From positions 293,531 through 357,530 of the forward strand of contig WBMV01008260.1 of assembly GCA_013396655.1 (NCBI GenBank): DNA of 64,000 nucleotides. Direction: 5' to 3'. Below the pieces are notes generated by a model that saw only the letters and a program-made list of their open reading frames with translations, searched no databases and was not told the DNA's origin. This stretch comes from Campylorhamphus procurvoides (Eukaryota > Chordata > Aves > Passeriformes > Dendrocolaptidae). Numbering within the stretch: position 1 is the first letter of the stretch; every line of letters begins with the position of its first letter. Below are positions 1-13,356 of this stretch, in pieces. Position numbers and translations under genes: made by a program.

Positions 1-2739
1 AAAAATGGTATTAAGTTACAAAGTAAAATAATAACAGCAAATGTTTCCCTGAGAAGCCAAGTCTAAACCGGATCCAAAATATGTCATCTCCCTTGAGCTC
101 TGTGTTACATCTGTGATACCAGATACAAAATCCTTGGTAAAGCCTCTCTGAGTAACTAAGAGGCAAGCTGAAAAAGCCAAGGCCAAAGAAGATACAAAAA
201 TTACCCAGCCAAATACAGTCTGCTTGCAATAGCACAGAGACTGGAAGCACTAAGAGCCCTATGACTGTATTTTGCAACTGTTAATAGGCACCCAGCTTGA
301 CTGTAAAAAGTTAGGTACTTGGCCCACTGTGGCTCCAGAGCTTCTGTCCCAGATGTATCTGTCTCCTTCCTAAATAAAGTGAACTTTGCCTGCCTGAAAC
401 AGGAGAAGGGAGAACCAAGAGAGAGTTCAGAGCTCAAAGCAGTGTCTGAAATGCACCAGAATTGGGATTCTGCAGTAAACACCATTAATCAGTCAGGATT
501 CAGAGAAGCAAACTTTTTTCTACAGGTAAGAGAAAGGGGCACCCAGCTGTTGCACACCAGCTCAGTTGTATGAGGAACAGGGTTCTGGACTACAACTGAT
601 TGATCCCATTTCAAAATCGGTGTGGGACAGGGGAGTCATAGTCATAACAGCATTTTTTTTTTAGGAAGACTGAACACAGGCAATGAAGTAAATAAGGGCT
701 GGCAGCAATTTGTGCAAGCTGTGATCTCCTTATTCTTGCAGACAAGATCTGCAGATAAAAAAAAGCTTTTAATCAATGGCTGAATAAAACTTCCTCCTAC
801 TCAGTTTGTTACAGTCTCAGAAAAACAACCGCTAATTCAGGTAAAAATCCTCTTGTCTTGGGGCAGAAGGATGCTCCAGGCCAATATTTTTTCCAGTCCC
901 GTTTTCTGAGGTAATAATTCAGAGTTACGAAAGATCTTAAACGTTCACTCAGGAAAGCTAAGTGTTTCTGTAGAATGTGCTAAATTTCATAATAATTTGA
1001 GACACAAGAAGAAACTGCAACTCTGTGTGGCAGAACGAAAGCTCACTGAATGTTGTTCATTTGGAAATGTCCTAGAGGGAATGCTATAATATAATTGGTT
1101 TATGGCATTAATAAGGAGAGAATTCAAAGGATGATTGTTGGCAGAGGAGAACTTAACCTGACCCAAAACTTTGAAATTAGCAAAAGCAATAGAAGCAGTA
1201 CTGAAAAATTACAAGATATGTGAGTATAACACAGAGACAATCAAACTGCTTCAGTAAACAAAATATGAAGCCAGTTGGAAGGAACTTGCTCTCCCAAGGG
1301 TTGTTTCCATGTGGACGAGCTCATTTTACATCAGGTTGTCAGCATAAAATGGCCCAATGTCATAAGTGCCTGAAGACACAAGGCTAGGCCAGGAATCGTA
1401 ACGGTGACTGTCAAGCAGCGTATCAAACTCAGGGTGCAAACTCTGCCAAAGCAAAGGTTAAAGAGGTAAGTGGAGGAGGGGGAAAAGGTTTAGTTCTGAG
1501 AGGAAGGTACACATTCTAACATATGAAAATATAAATTCCATGTTCTGACACTATCGGTGGGAACTCCATAAAGGAGGTCTAGAGATGTTGACTGCAGCCA
1601 TGAGTTCATATCTATGACCTGTCAATACCCTACTGGGTGGAGGTCTCTCTGCTTGCCCCTGGAATACATAAGTTTTGGTCATCTAAAGTCCAAGGCACGG
1701 TCTGTTAGGCACTGAGCACTCCAAAGAACTAAAAGATAATCACTCATTTTATGAGCACAGGGGCATGTTTCTTCAGATGCAAAACTGGTTTGACTACTTG
1801 TAGATTAACAGTGGAAAACAGGTCACTGTGCAAGGTCTGAGCTGAGGCAGTACTAGAGCTATCAGTATCAAACAATATTTAGGGGATGGCTCTATGTGCC
1901 CACTGGAAGACACTGCTACAAGCTACCTCAAATAGATTCCAGAGCAAGATTTCTATCCAGGGAAATGAAATGGCTGAGGAAACAGAAATTTAAGGCAAAG
2001 CACACATTTAAATCACAAACAACAGAAGAAAGTAAAGAACAAATCTAATTCTGGGAATTAAATAAAGCATTGTTAGGATTTAATACATGCAAACTTTGTC
2101 ATTTTGGCAAAACATGCTGGAAGACAAGGAGAAAGGAGGGGGTGAAGGGCAGAAAAGCCATCAGTATCTAACCCACTATCAAACACTCCAATCTTGGCAA
2201 CATCTATAAAATTTCTTTATAGCTACCAAAATTTTTACTGTGTGTGTATTGAACAGCAATTGTATGGGAGAACAGCAGTGTTGGTCACTGAGACTCTCAT
2301 TGCTGTTAATGGTAAAGAAATGGAAAATTTTATAAAGGAACATTAGAAGTGTTTTTATGGATTGTTTCAGTTATTAACATGTTCTTATTGTATTTCCCCT
2401 GTTATAGTTACCATTCTTCTTTAAGTTCATAGACCTCCTGAACTGATGTTTTGATCCAGACTGACGTGTTTCATTAGTGTATGCCCTGTGAGTCTTAGTT
2501 TCTTTGCTAATTTTGTTTGTTTGTTTTTGAACTTACATGGAATTGTTGCCCCTACAACATTATATGCCAATGAGTTGTATAATGTAAGTATTTAAGTTTG
2601 TGAAAGTTACTTTTTAAAACTATTTATTTTCATTGGTTTGCTACTTCCATGTCTCCACACTCCTATATAGAGGGAAAAGCTCAAAAGTTTTCTTATTTAT
2701 AACTTCACTGTTCATGTTTTTATAGAGATCTCATTTCCA
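1..2739. other. Non-coding AT-rich sequence, no gene seen
   Basis: All frames are interrupted by frequent stops. The few Met-initiated frames (up to 94 codons, near 200-570) overlap one another on both strands and resemble no family I know. I see no recognisable repeat, RNA gene or promoter. TTTGTTTGTTTG runs occur near 2510-2530. Short exons or worn repeats could be missed by eye. Confidence 0.5.
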
Positions 2740-2955
2740 AATTAAAAAGTCCTTTGGAATTTCTTTATGTGAAAGTTGTTCCAAACTTTTGGTTATCCTT
2801 CTTCTTGTCTATACCTTTCCTAGGTATACTTTATCCACCTTGGTTCTAGTTCTACTGTATGAATGACCAGATCTACACACACTGTATTCAAAATAAGAAG
2901 CATTCAAAGCAGCACACTGATATCTTGTCTGCTCTCAGCAATTCCACAAACCAGT
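2740..2955 (-). mobile_element. Degraded CR1-like LINE relic, reverse orientation
   Basis: The plus strand carries, in order, remnants I associate with a common amniote interspersed repeat: a GAAAGTTGTTCCAAAC block at about 2770, a TATCCTTCTTCTTGTCTATACC block at about 2795 and a TGACCAGATCTACACACACTGTATTCAAA block at about 2863. In the fuller repeat the matching phrases are 'AAGCTGTTCCA', 'TTGCCCTTCTCTGTACC' and 'GACCAGAACTGCACACAGTATTCAA', with similar order and spacing. The copy is heavily mutated and has an internal deletion. I infer a reverse-oriented CR1-class LINE. The family comes from memory of the repeat, not a search, and the ends are approximate. No coding capacity remains. Confidence 0.45.
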
Positions 2956-3572
2956 TCCTCTATCATGGAAGCCAATGCCAAGATTTCAGATTATTTTTCC
3001 CCTATGCTTTAATCCTGCTTAACAGTTCCTGTGGCATCTTGGTTATTCATAAACAAGATAAATGCTCTGGCATATTCCCTCTTCACAACTTCCCAAAATT
3101 CTGCAATTTTTTTTGCTGCCTTTAGTATTCTTTGCTCTTTCTTTGGTATAGTTTATGCTCTTTTCTATTTTCCCCAATTATATATGACTTCCACCTATTT
3201 GGGAGAATGTATTTTTAAGAGCTATTTTCCTCTTTAATTTGGCTGTTTCATGAAACTGCATCCTTTTCTTTTTGTGGCTGGGTTTTCATTGAATGGTTCT
3301 GTTTTCATTGACTGGTTCTGTCTAATTAGTACTATTCATTAACTGCAATCCTCTGATGTGGTGGTTTTAAACATTCTCCATGCAAGCTATAAAAAATTTG
3401 TCCTTCTAGCTGCCCTTTTTTAGCTTCCTGTTAAGTAGTTTTCTCATGGTAATGCAGTTCTATTTAAAAAGAAAATGCTATTGTGCTTCATTTCCCTTTC
3501 CTGAAATTCAGTTCAACATACTTATATGAAACTATACAACAGTCATACTGCAGTGCTCATTCCATAGAATGT

Positions 3573-3650
3573 GTTTGGTGGGGGGATTTTTTGTTTGTTT
3601 GTTTGGGGTTTCATTGTTTTCTTTTGTTTTGGGTGGGATTTTTTCTTTTA
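3573..3650 (+). repeat. T/G-rich low-complexity tract
   Basis: T homopolymers are interrupted by GGG/GGGG and by TGTTTGTTTG units. Similar tracts recur at 12015-12048, 31991-32050, 38081-38120, 49222-49250 and 56041-56080, and in reverse complement at 21927-21987. It is a simple-sequence tract with no coding meaning. It underlies the Phe/Gly/Val-rich frame read across it. Confidence 0.75.
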
Positions 3651-3838
3651 AATGCAGATAAAAATTAATTAGCTATAAAAAGAAGGATTTCAAGAGCACT
3701 CTTCACAGAAATAAAAAATCCTATCTGGGTAAAAACAAAGCTTATGCTTGTATGTTAAGATGCGGATTTTCCTGTGACATAAAGATACATTTACTGTTCT
3801 GTGCTCTCTTTGCTGTAAGTTGGGTTGACCTTAAGCAC

Positions 3839-3856
3839 AAAAAAAAAAAAAAAAAG
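3839..3856 (+). repeat. Poly-A run, 18 bases
   Basis: An uninterrupted A homopolymer with no recognisable retroposed sequence directly upstream, so I do not call it the tail of a processed pseudogene. Other long A runs lie at 14106-14120 (15), 20482-20497 (16) and 49652-49663 (12). Confidence 0.9.
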
Positions 3857-5929
3857 TCTCCAGATGCCTTAAAAAAGTATCAAGATGTATAAAAGATTGA
3901 AAGGTAGATGATGACTGCCCCTGATACACCAGTGGCTCTGATGTAATTAACTCAGGAGCCCAGGTGAAATGACTGATGCTTACATCTCATGCATATCTTA
4001 GTTGAAATTACCAAAATAGTTAGATGCAACACTTTCGACTTGGAATAGGAAAGTTACCTATGTTTACCTAAAACAAAACACAATTTATTACTATTTGATT
4101 TCTGTAAAGAGAAAAAACTGGATATCTCACATCCCTGCAATCCCTTCTGGACAATATTTGTCTTCCTACATTCCCTTTAAATTACATTTCATTGATACTA
4201 AAGTAAAATTATAGGATACTCCTGTCATGATTTGAGATTTATCACATAATATTATGTACTGAAATTTTGCCAAAGTCCCCTATTTTACAGCCCAACATAA
4301 TCCCTCAGTCTGCTATGAGTACATATAGTCCCTCACTCATATTTTTTTCTTTAGTCCTGATTTTGCCATTTTGGAAAACATTGGCAGCGAAGACCATAAT
4401 AAGCAGAAATAATGTCTGAGTGATAACTTCAGGAGCACAACTTTTCCACAAGTTATAGCATATACTCATTGTTCATTGTTTCTCCATATAAAATGCTTTT
4501 TGACAACGTATAACATCATGGCCAAGACTAACTTGTTTTATGGCAGTAATTGAAGAGTATAATTAAAATTAAAGTCATAGGACTTGCAGGGATTGTCTGT
4601 TTGGAAGGAGAACTATACCAAGAAGTATTTGAAGATCTCTTCAAATTCATACAATTCACATCTGTGATGAAGTAAACACAGCAAGGAGCTTTTGCTAGTG
4701 ACATAAATAGGGTCAGATATGAAAGATCTGGATTTTAATATTCTTGGTACTTGAAAACATAAGGAAGAGAAAGGCTTAGTCTGTTCATACGATTTGAATT
4801 TAAAATATAGAGTTGAAGTAAATTATAGAATTCACAATTAAAAAAAATCACACTTATATACATTATTCAATAACTACACCAAAAATTTTGTTTTATCTAT
4901 GATCAGCTAAGAACTTGTTATGATAACTGTCAGGTATTCATTTCATACAGACAATGAATGATACATACAGGAAACTGAGTTATGATATATATTCTGGCTA
5001 AGTAGGATGTAAATAACTTAGAGATGGTAACTCTCAGAGCTTGCACATCTAGTAAAGAGCAGGATCAGCAAAATTTACAAGACTACCAAATCAAACGTTA
5101 TAGCCCCTGTGAATAAAGTGGGCAATTCTTGACACAATTAAATTTTTGTTACTTTCTGTCCTGTGCAATGGTTACGTAGAGGGTCAGAGGAAAAGATAAC
5201 CACTCTGCACTGTACAACAGAATGCTTTGCATGGTCTTGCTACAATGTCTTCTCTCTAGGCTTCTTATCACCTGTGTATAAGAAAATTAAGATGTCAAGA
5301 ACTTGATCAGCAGTGATTAAAGTTCACTTAGATGCCCAAGTGCAAACCAAAATCCTTCTTTTCTACTTAAAATATCTGTTTGCCTAAGCTTTGCAGTTCA
5401 CTCAGCATATAGGATTGTACTGCAAACGTGCTGAATACCTAGGCACTGTACTTCAGTATTCTAGGTCTCAGTCAGGTTTTGGAAGAGAAACCAGAGAAAA
5501 AGTCCAGCCACATGTTAAAATCAGAACATGCTTAACATGCTAACTAATTCATTTTCTTCATAGAATGCAGTTTTGGCTGCTAGTTTCTTGTAAGATTAAG
5601 AGAAGCATCCTTCAGTATTGCTCTCCATAATATTTATTCAGGAGGTAAGAAATCTAGGAGGAAGAGGGAATAGAAAAGATTATGAAGAATGACCAAATCT
5701 CAAAGTACAAAACCGGGTAATGAGAAGCCACATAGCAACTCTGTAGAATAAGAGCTAAGGTTGTTTTTTAATAGCATTTGTCAGAAAAAAGCGTGAGTAT
5801 GATCAAAGTGATTTGTTGTTGTAGGTACTTCCCTCATTCTCACAGAATCACTCTGCTTAGCAGCTGGTGGAGTGGGGCCTGAAATCCTGTCTCTGAGAAC
5901 AATTTAATGGGCAGTTTTCATATTAATAA

Positions 5930-6300
5930 ATACGTAATTCACAAGACTAACCAGCAGAGAGCAACACTATTTAAATTTGAAGAGAGTGTGATATCTTGAC
6001 AAACTAATTATTACATTACTGTGCATAAAACTGTATAATGCAGTACATTAAATGTAAGGCTCTGTTACATTAGTCACAGCCACTCACTGCCAAAGCATTC
6101 CGATGTAACGTCTAACCCAGAAAAACATGTATGCAAATCATCTGAATACTTGCTTTTAATTTGCATGATCTTGAGGGGTTCTTCTGAGGTTATGATGTAT
6201 GGCAAACTTGTAAAATTAAACACAGATGTACTTTCATTTCACACACAAAATTTAACTGCAAAGCTTTAACAAGGAATTTGCACAATGAAATTATTCCTTC
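5930..6300. promoter_or_regulatory. Candidate regulatory patch with inverted octamer pair
   Basis: An ATGCAAAT octamer (6131-6138) faces its reverse complement ATTTGCAT (6159-6166), 20 bases apart. The surrounding 370 bases have several TAATTA/ATTAAA-type cores and no repeat signature. ATGCAAAT is the classic POU-domain (Oct) site, so paired sites could mark an enhancer. That is inference from motifs alone in AT-rich DNA, where such words arise by chance. Conservation is unknown. Confidence 0.2.
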
Positions 6301-9300
6301 TAGCCACCTTAAGGGGTCAGATGATTCAGAATGAACTTAGTTTGTGCAGGGTATATTGGGCAAATAAAAACCATCTGGTTTATCTGCAAGTTTTTCTGTA
6401 TCTGTTGGTGGAAAAAAAATTACCATCTCCTTTACATGGCAGCCCCTGAAATTTCCCAGTCTGGAATTACTCTGGTCACTGTCTTGCTGTGGCCACTGGA
6501 CAACAGCTATAGAAACTGTCTGCATATTTTAGGTTGGGGCATTGGTGGGGTGCTGAGCCCAGTCACCCCGAGAGATGCCCTTGGTGAAGCTGGCAGTCTA
6601 GGCAACTACTTTCTTGTCCTTGTCTCTGTTTCTTTCAGTTTCCTAAAGATGTAGGGACCAGCTTAAAATCCAGCTCTACCAAGAATGGCAGAGTAACAAG
6701 CTTTACCAGATGGTGGGAAAGCCTCATTACTCTGGCACCACGTATATCCCAGTCCACAGGTTTATACTGGAAGATGACGTCTCTGCCAAAGAACATTGTT
6801 TCCTAATGCTGCCAGTGAGCAGAGCATCTCTGCCATCTCTAATGCTGCCTGGGAGATGTCTTGGCACAGTTCCAAACTGATAGCAAAAGATACTGTAAGA
6901 TGGCAGTGAATTCCCTGGCAAATATGAAACAGGTTCTGAAGGGAGAAATCCTGAACTGTCTCAGTCTAGTATCTGTAATGTACTTTTCACATCTGCATTA
7001 TTTTTTCCACTGAGCCTCAAGCAAAAACTTCCAAGTACTTTAGGATGAAATTAAATTTTTTGTCCTTAATCAGATTCAAAAAAAAACAACAAAAATTAGA
7101 AAAAAAATATATTTAACTGACAATGTAATGTTAAACTTGTAAAGATAAGTGACTCACTGAGCATCTTACAGCAGCATAGTACATACATTATGTTGAAGCA
7201 GAGGTAGACAACAAATTTTCTATGAAAATCTTTCTATTTTGCCAAATGAAATGATTCAGTTTGTTTTCATGCAGGTTCATCTGTGAAGTATTCTTGTAGT
7301 CTGCCTTGCAAAAAGGGATATTCAGAGTAAATTTTAATTAAATGTTGCTGAATATTCCCAGAAAGAGCATTTGAAATTAACACAGAGACTTCAGAGCAGC
7401 AGACTGATCCAAGAAATTGTGCTCAGATAGTCTGGGAAAAGGCACTGTACCATGTGTCTGGGCAAAATATTAGAACAATTACATATTATGAGAGTTCAAA
7501 ACAAATAGTGGGCAGAAGATGCAGAGGTCAATTAGAAATAATTTTGTTTTTTCAATCAGATAATTGCCCAAAGCACCTCAAAGAGTATGGATATTTTTAC
7601 AACACAAAAACATTGAAATAACAGTGAGTAAATAACCTGCCTCAAAAGATCCTCCAGGGTTGCCTGTACTTCTGAAATCACCAGCATTGGAGAGGATGCA
7701 ATATACAGATTTAAAGCAAGACTGTGGGACTTTCAATATCAAGAAGTGTAACAGCACTGAGAGGAGGTAAAGGGGCACTAACTCCTCTGTTCCATTTCAA
7801 TTGTTTCCAAACCTGCTTGTCCTGGCATGGTTGAACACTGAAAGCCAGCTCCACTCAGCTGGTTTCCACGCTGACCTGCTGTAGCAGATGACACCTGGAG
7901 TACAAAGGGTGAGGGATAATGTCTGGAACATTTGCACTTACCAAATCGTTTCAAATGCAGCAACTATATGAAGTCTCATATAATGCCAGAAGCTATCCTA
8001 TCTTGTCTAAGCATGGTATAGAATACTATTACATCAGCTTTTCTAATAGCATTTAATGTGACGTATCTTAAGTCATTCACTTCACTTGGACTACAGTCAG
8101 TACACTTTCCTCATTATTAAATGCCACGGGACTTTATGTTGCTTGTGTCCATGGGGCTGAATACTCATGGGGAAGATGACAAAGCTCCAGTTGGAAACTC
8201 AAGCCAAAAGCAATATTCCCCAAGGAGAACAAATGTGAGTGAATCCTCAGAAATGAAGCCAGATTTGTACTTCCCAGTAACAAGAAGGACTAAGGAAAAT
8301 GCAAAGTGAAGTGCATATTTTCCATTTCTTCTAGTATCTCCACTTACGTTTTATCTTCTTATTTTTCACAAGAGCATTATTTAAAGTAAAGAAGCAGAGA
8401 CAAGATAGGCCAGGGATTCCTTCTGTGCCACGAAGTGTAGTGCTTAGCACTCCTTCCTACTTGTGCCTGAGCACAGCCCTACCCTGCTTGCTTGGTATCT
8501 CCGTGATGTGTCAGCTTATAAGGTACAAATTGCTACAACATCCAGTAGATTCAGTCTGGAGTGTAATTATTCCAACAGCACCTCTGGGGCTAAAGAAACA
8601 CTAAGTTTGCATGACCACATACAGGAAGAAGGTATAGCCTCTCCAGCAGCCTTCGTCTGTCCATAAACGGCCAAAAAGTTTCAAGAATTGTGATACTTCT
8701 GTTTCTCACATATTAGCCTGTTACGGACTGGTCATTTTCATGGTTTTTAACACCAGAATCACATTTGAGGATGATATTGTGGTCCCAGCAGACACATATA
8801 AGGAGACCATAAATCATCCCTCCCTAGAGGATCAACTGCAACAATCATGGTTTTCTTGCAGCCTGGGTCAGCTGTGCCTGGAGTGCTGCCCTGGTGTCTG
8901 TGGGTGACAGTGCATCTTGGGTGTACTTTTCTTTGAACACTTTGTATTTCAACCTGCTGTGTTATCTATGCAGCTATCTTTTTTGCCACTGTCTCTCCTG
9001 GCTGCTAGCTCTGGTGAACTGGGGGTAACCTCTGACAAACAAGGGTATCCAGATGCAGAGCTGGAGTTAAGGACTGGTGTAATATTTTTGTTTCCAGGGC
9101 AAGGCATGAACATATCTTCTGTGAATGCCTGAAACACCACTGCTCATTACTTCTTGATCCTGACCAGATTGTAGAAGTTCTGGGCTTTTTCTGATTAGGG
9201 CTACACCAGCTATTTCTAGGGACTTGATCCTGCCTTTGAAAGCCACCCACACCTTAAATAGAAGACCCATAACACTCAAAATTACACATAAAGAAGACTA

Positions 9301-10639
9301 TAACAGTAAGACAAGCATACAGCAATACTATAGAGAATACTTGCCCAGGCTCCAGCAAGATGCAACCCAGAAGCTTCCTGATCCTGATGTAGAATTGTTG
9401 TATTGCTATAAACGGATCTGTATTCTATGAACTTGTCTAGAAGGCTTGAAAATTCTTTTTCATGACTTGGAGGAAGCTCACCTGTATTTCATCTCTTCTT
9501 AGCACCATTGCTGAGTGTGAGAAGAAGATACACTTAATCATAATCACGTGCTTCTCAGCACATTTCAAAGTTCGAACACATTTCTTAGAGTAGGTCAGTG
9601 AATTCTTTGGGAAATTTTTCCAGTTACACATTAGAGATAATTCCTGAACTGTGAGCTTTGATTTAGGAATGTCAATAGCTAAGTATCCATAATGTGAGCA
9701 TGCATCTAGCAATCAAAAGAGCCTTGCATGCTGAAGAGATATTAGGCACCATATAAAACTGTAGAAGGGTTAGGGTGCTAGTCTTCTGAAGATATGGCTG
9801 TTTGAAGCTGAAAAACAAAAGCATCAATTTTAAAAGTGTACTTAATAATTGAAATAACTATTTTGAAGATTGGCTTTAAGAAATATGGAAGAGTTAGAAA
9901 GCTTTCTTTGGAAGATGGCGTAATCTTCAAAATTCCCAGTGAATACATTTCCAACAAGTTATTTTAACACAGCTCCTAATTCATCATCTGCATCTTAAGG
10001 CAAGATCTCTTTCATCAGATCTGCTGGCCTGCAAGCTAGACATGGTATGATGTGCCTTCACCTGTACTCTTTGACTGGAAGCCTCATAATGAAATATATT
10101 AATCCTCTTATGTGCCAGGTTCTTGAATGACAGGGATAAAAATACAGTTTGGAAGCTGGTTATAGCTACATTATGCAGTCATTTTGAAATAGTTAATACT
10201 CCACAATCCCAAATAAGGTAAGTTGAAATACCATTTCTTGAACTCACATTTCTAGATGTCGGTCCCCAAGAGAAAGAGAAGTCACTTTTTGTATTTGTTG
10301 AACAGAAAATGTGGCATTGCAAAGGCTATGAATTACATAGTGTTCTCCCTGAAAAATAGAATTGCATAATATGTTGTTTTACTACTGCACGTAGTAAAAA
10401 ATCATTCTTAGGTCCCTAAGCCAGAAAAAACAACACATGAAAGGACAAACTGACTACAAGTTCACTGCTTTGGATATAAAAAGGTATCTGGCATGATGAA
10501 GTCTTTTTCAGTCCATGTGGTTTTCATTTGAATTGGTTCATGTAAGGTTCTTTCAAGAGGAGGAAAAAAATGTGATAAATCTCCTTAGGAATAGAGCTGT
10601 GCGAGCTTGGGAAACTCACTGGGCAAGCCAACTTCTTTT
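6301..10639. other. Non-coding sequence, no gene seen
   Basis: The frame at 6331-6654 (107 codons) is the longest here. Its Trp- and Ser-rich product resembles nothing I know, and it overlaps an opposite-strand frame. At 6547-6569 a GC-rich hairpin has stem GGGGTGCTG pairing with CAG(T)CACCCC around a 4-base loop. The remaining frames, at 6727-9712, are short and overlap on both strands. Confidence 0.5.
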
Positions 10640-10830
10640 GTTCGCCAAATTCTAGGGGCACAAGAGCCTAATGAGAGCTTAATTAAAATTGATGTGAAAA
10701 AATTAAACACTTTAAAGTATTGTTTGGGGGCTTGCAAAGCTCATGACAGTGAAAGTTGATCATTTTGTGGCTTTGGAATTTATTTCAATTAATTTATTTT
10801 TTTCTTGTCTGCAGAACTCTCTGTCTATCT
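10640..10830. promoter_or_regulatory. Homeodomain-motif-rich AT patch
   Basis: TTAATTAAAATTGATG, AAAATTAAACACTTTAAAG and TCAATTAATTTATTT occur within 190 bases, separated by a less AT-rich segment (10725-10775). Dense TAATTA-type cores in otherwise unique DNA are common in conserved vertebrate enhancers. With no alignment this is only a candidate, and plain AT-rich drift is the main alternative. Confidence 0.15.
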
Positions 10831-12014
10831 CTTTTCTTTCCACCTAGGAAACAAACTAGGAAAAGTTCTGTTAGGAAAGAGCCCTTCTGTCTATTTTCCT
10901 CAGTTTCCCTAAGTCCAAGGAAGTGAATATTTTTGTGTTCACCTCAGAGTTTAGATGCTCTTCCCCTTTCAGGACATTTTTCTATGTGGTCTTTTGCAGG
11001 CAACATGAAATCATTCTGTTTGAGCTCTGAGCATATGTGCATTCACTCTACGCATCCTTGGACAGAGCACGCTGCTGAGCACAAATTGACATTTTCTGTC
11101 TTTCAGCAGGGGCTTTAGCTTGGGCTCAGCACTGTAAATGCTGTAACATGGCTTCCAGTTCAAGGCTGTCATACATCCAGCTGGCTCAGGTCTTGGGCAG
11201 AGAAATTTGTATTCTGCCTGCAAAAGACTATGTAGACACACTCAGATACTCATTCACATTGGGCTTGATCTAATGCCTCCTAGAATCAAGGATAGTCTTT
11301 ATACTTCAATATGTTTTGCAATAATCTTCTTTCAATGCCTTGCAGGAAGTATTCATCGCTCAGAACTTCTAGGGACTTCAGGAGGCCTCAGGATACTCAA
11401 GAACTAGATGTGTTAGATTTTGCTATTTCAGTTCAGACATCCCTTTCATGCAAAAATTAACACTCCTGTTCCAAGCGAATTTCCATTTTGGTGACAGATT
11501 TAGTGAGCATGAGCACCATGCATCACGTCAGTGATTCTGTTGGCACCTCTGCCTGGAGAACTTTGAACTCTGATGAGTTCATGGACACAACTGGAGCTCA
11601 CTTTGCTTGCAGCATTGCCTGATTAAAGCCTACTATGCACCAGTGCAAATACAGGCTGGGAATCAGTGATGTTACATCAACCTGATGAACTTGAATAGCC
11701 AGACTTTATAAGGATATAAAGTTTATATACATATATATATAAGGATACATATAAGACTCTATAAGTTTACTTGAAAGAGAAATAGCATCAGAAATTAATT
11801 AATTTTTTAATGGAACAGTTTTATCTAGCCCCTTAGAAGTGACACTCTCCATAGGTACTCTAACAAGGTTTCAATGTCAGGCAATTAATTCCCTATTCAT
11901 TTTTATATCAAAAATATTTACTCAAGCTAGAAGAGAGAAGTTTAGTCTATTGGCAATGATTTTTTGGTGGTGTTGATTTTTTTCATTTGGCAAAAGAAGC
12001 TAAAATAAACACTG

Positions 12015-12048
12015 TTTGTGTTGTTGGGGTTTTTTTGGGTTTTTTTTT
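12015..12048 (+). repeat. T/G-rich low-complexity tract
   Basis: TTGTGTTGTTGGGG followed by T7-GGG-T9, the same style as the tract at 3573-3650. Low-complexity DNA; the Phe-rich frame at 11987-12232 is a by-product. Confidence 0.75.
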
Positions 12049-13340
12049 AAATGTCTTCTGGTTTGGGGAGGAAAACACCCACTTCCTGAAGTGGTTAATC
12101 TTGAAAACAGAATTTTGGGACCCCTCTGTTGTAAATTTGTATTACAAACCAAGTAGAAAAACAAAACTATCTGACTGGTGGAGCAACATGATCAGCTGTT
12201 TTTTTGCTAAATTCAGCCTTTCTATGAGCTAGGCCAATGGATATCAGCTATCTCTGGACATGAATGTATTTTTGTCTCAAGGGAATATTATGGGTATTTT
12301 GATGAATAAGTCAAGCCTCTAGACAGCACAACAGAGGCTATTTCTTACGTATCGTTCCCAGGGAAACCAAACTGAAAGCAGAACTTTCCAAAGAGGAAGC
12401 AGCCATCACAAAACACTGACCAGCTGTAGGTGAATGTGCTTCACAGAAATAGTTCTGGGGTTTTATCTCCTTTTATTTATTTCTTAAAAGTAAATATATC
12501 TTTTAATCCCATTGCTCCTGCAGGTGAATTCAGCTCACTAATAGAGAACATGCTTTTTCAGTCACATCAATTTTATACCTATGTGAAGCATTCACTTCAG
12601 TAAAACATAATTTCTTTTTTTCACTGGGACCAAGACATGAAGAAAATGAACAAAAGCCCAATCAGAAGCACTTGTCCAACTTAACTTTTGCAATAAGACA
12701 CTTCTTCAAGTGACCGTCAACAAAACAATCAAGCTCAAGCACTGTAAATTCATGTGTAAATTTGTTTTGTAATAATCATCCCTACTTCTGTAATAAAGCT
12801 AGCTTCTTATATTGTATTCACTCTTATCTGTGATATTTTCTTTTGATACTCTCATCACTACAAAGAACTTTTAAAGCCAAGTTATGGCACTATTAGAGTC
12901 AACCCAGAATCTTTTGATCAAATAATCACATTAAATATCAAAAGGCAATTAAAAAGATTTCAGTCTTCTTCCAGTTTTCAGTCAAGCATGATGAAAGCAT
13001 TATTATTATTTTATTACCTCCCACTTTCTCAAATCCTTCCATATGGCTTGGGTGATGTGGATACACAATTACAGGAGCAGGTTTAACTTAGATCAAAGCA
13101 TCATGGAATTTGAAATTTTACTACTTTCTCTGAATTTCAGCAATCCTGTTCCATGGGGCTTTTTCTGACCCATTGCCTTACAGTATAACAAATTCTCAGT
13201 TTACACAGCACTTCTTGCGTCCGCAAAGACATCCAACACATCAGAAAGAATTACTATTGCACTTAGATTTGTCATACTCTGTTAATTCTTTTCTTCATTT
13301 TCAAATAAATTTTCTTATCAAAAGGAAAACTGATCTTCCT

Positions 13341-13356
13341 TATATATATATATATA
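13341..13356. repeat. (TA)8 dinucleotide microsatellite
   Basis: Eight uninterrupted TA units, self-complementary, in AT-rich surroundings. Confidence 0.9.

Larger units (their letters stand above)
2956..5929. other. Non-coding AT-rich sequence, no gene seen
   Basis: The small frames at 2859-3237 and 3483-3668 are rich in Phe, Cys and Leu, as expected when T-rich DNA is translated, and I do not regard them as genes. The stretch holds a T/G tract (3573-3650), an 18-base poly-A run (3839-3856) and a 20-bp near-palindrome (4627-4646, 9-bp arms, 2-base centre). Nothing else could be supported. Confidence 0.5.

Noticed and set aside
4627..4646. 20-bp near-palindrome centred on GATC
   Set aside because: 9-bp arms with a 2-base centre are only slightly unusual. 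No context.
10895..10925. CCTCAGTTTCCCTAAGTCC phrase resembling a MIR SINE
   Set aside because: Only about 15 bases match and the flanks do not continue the MIR order.
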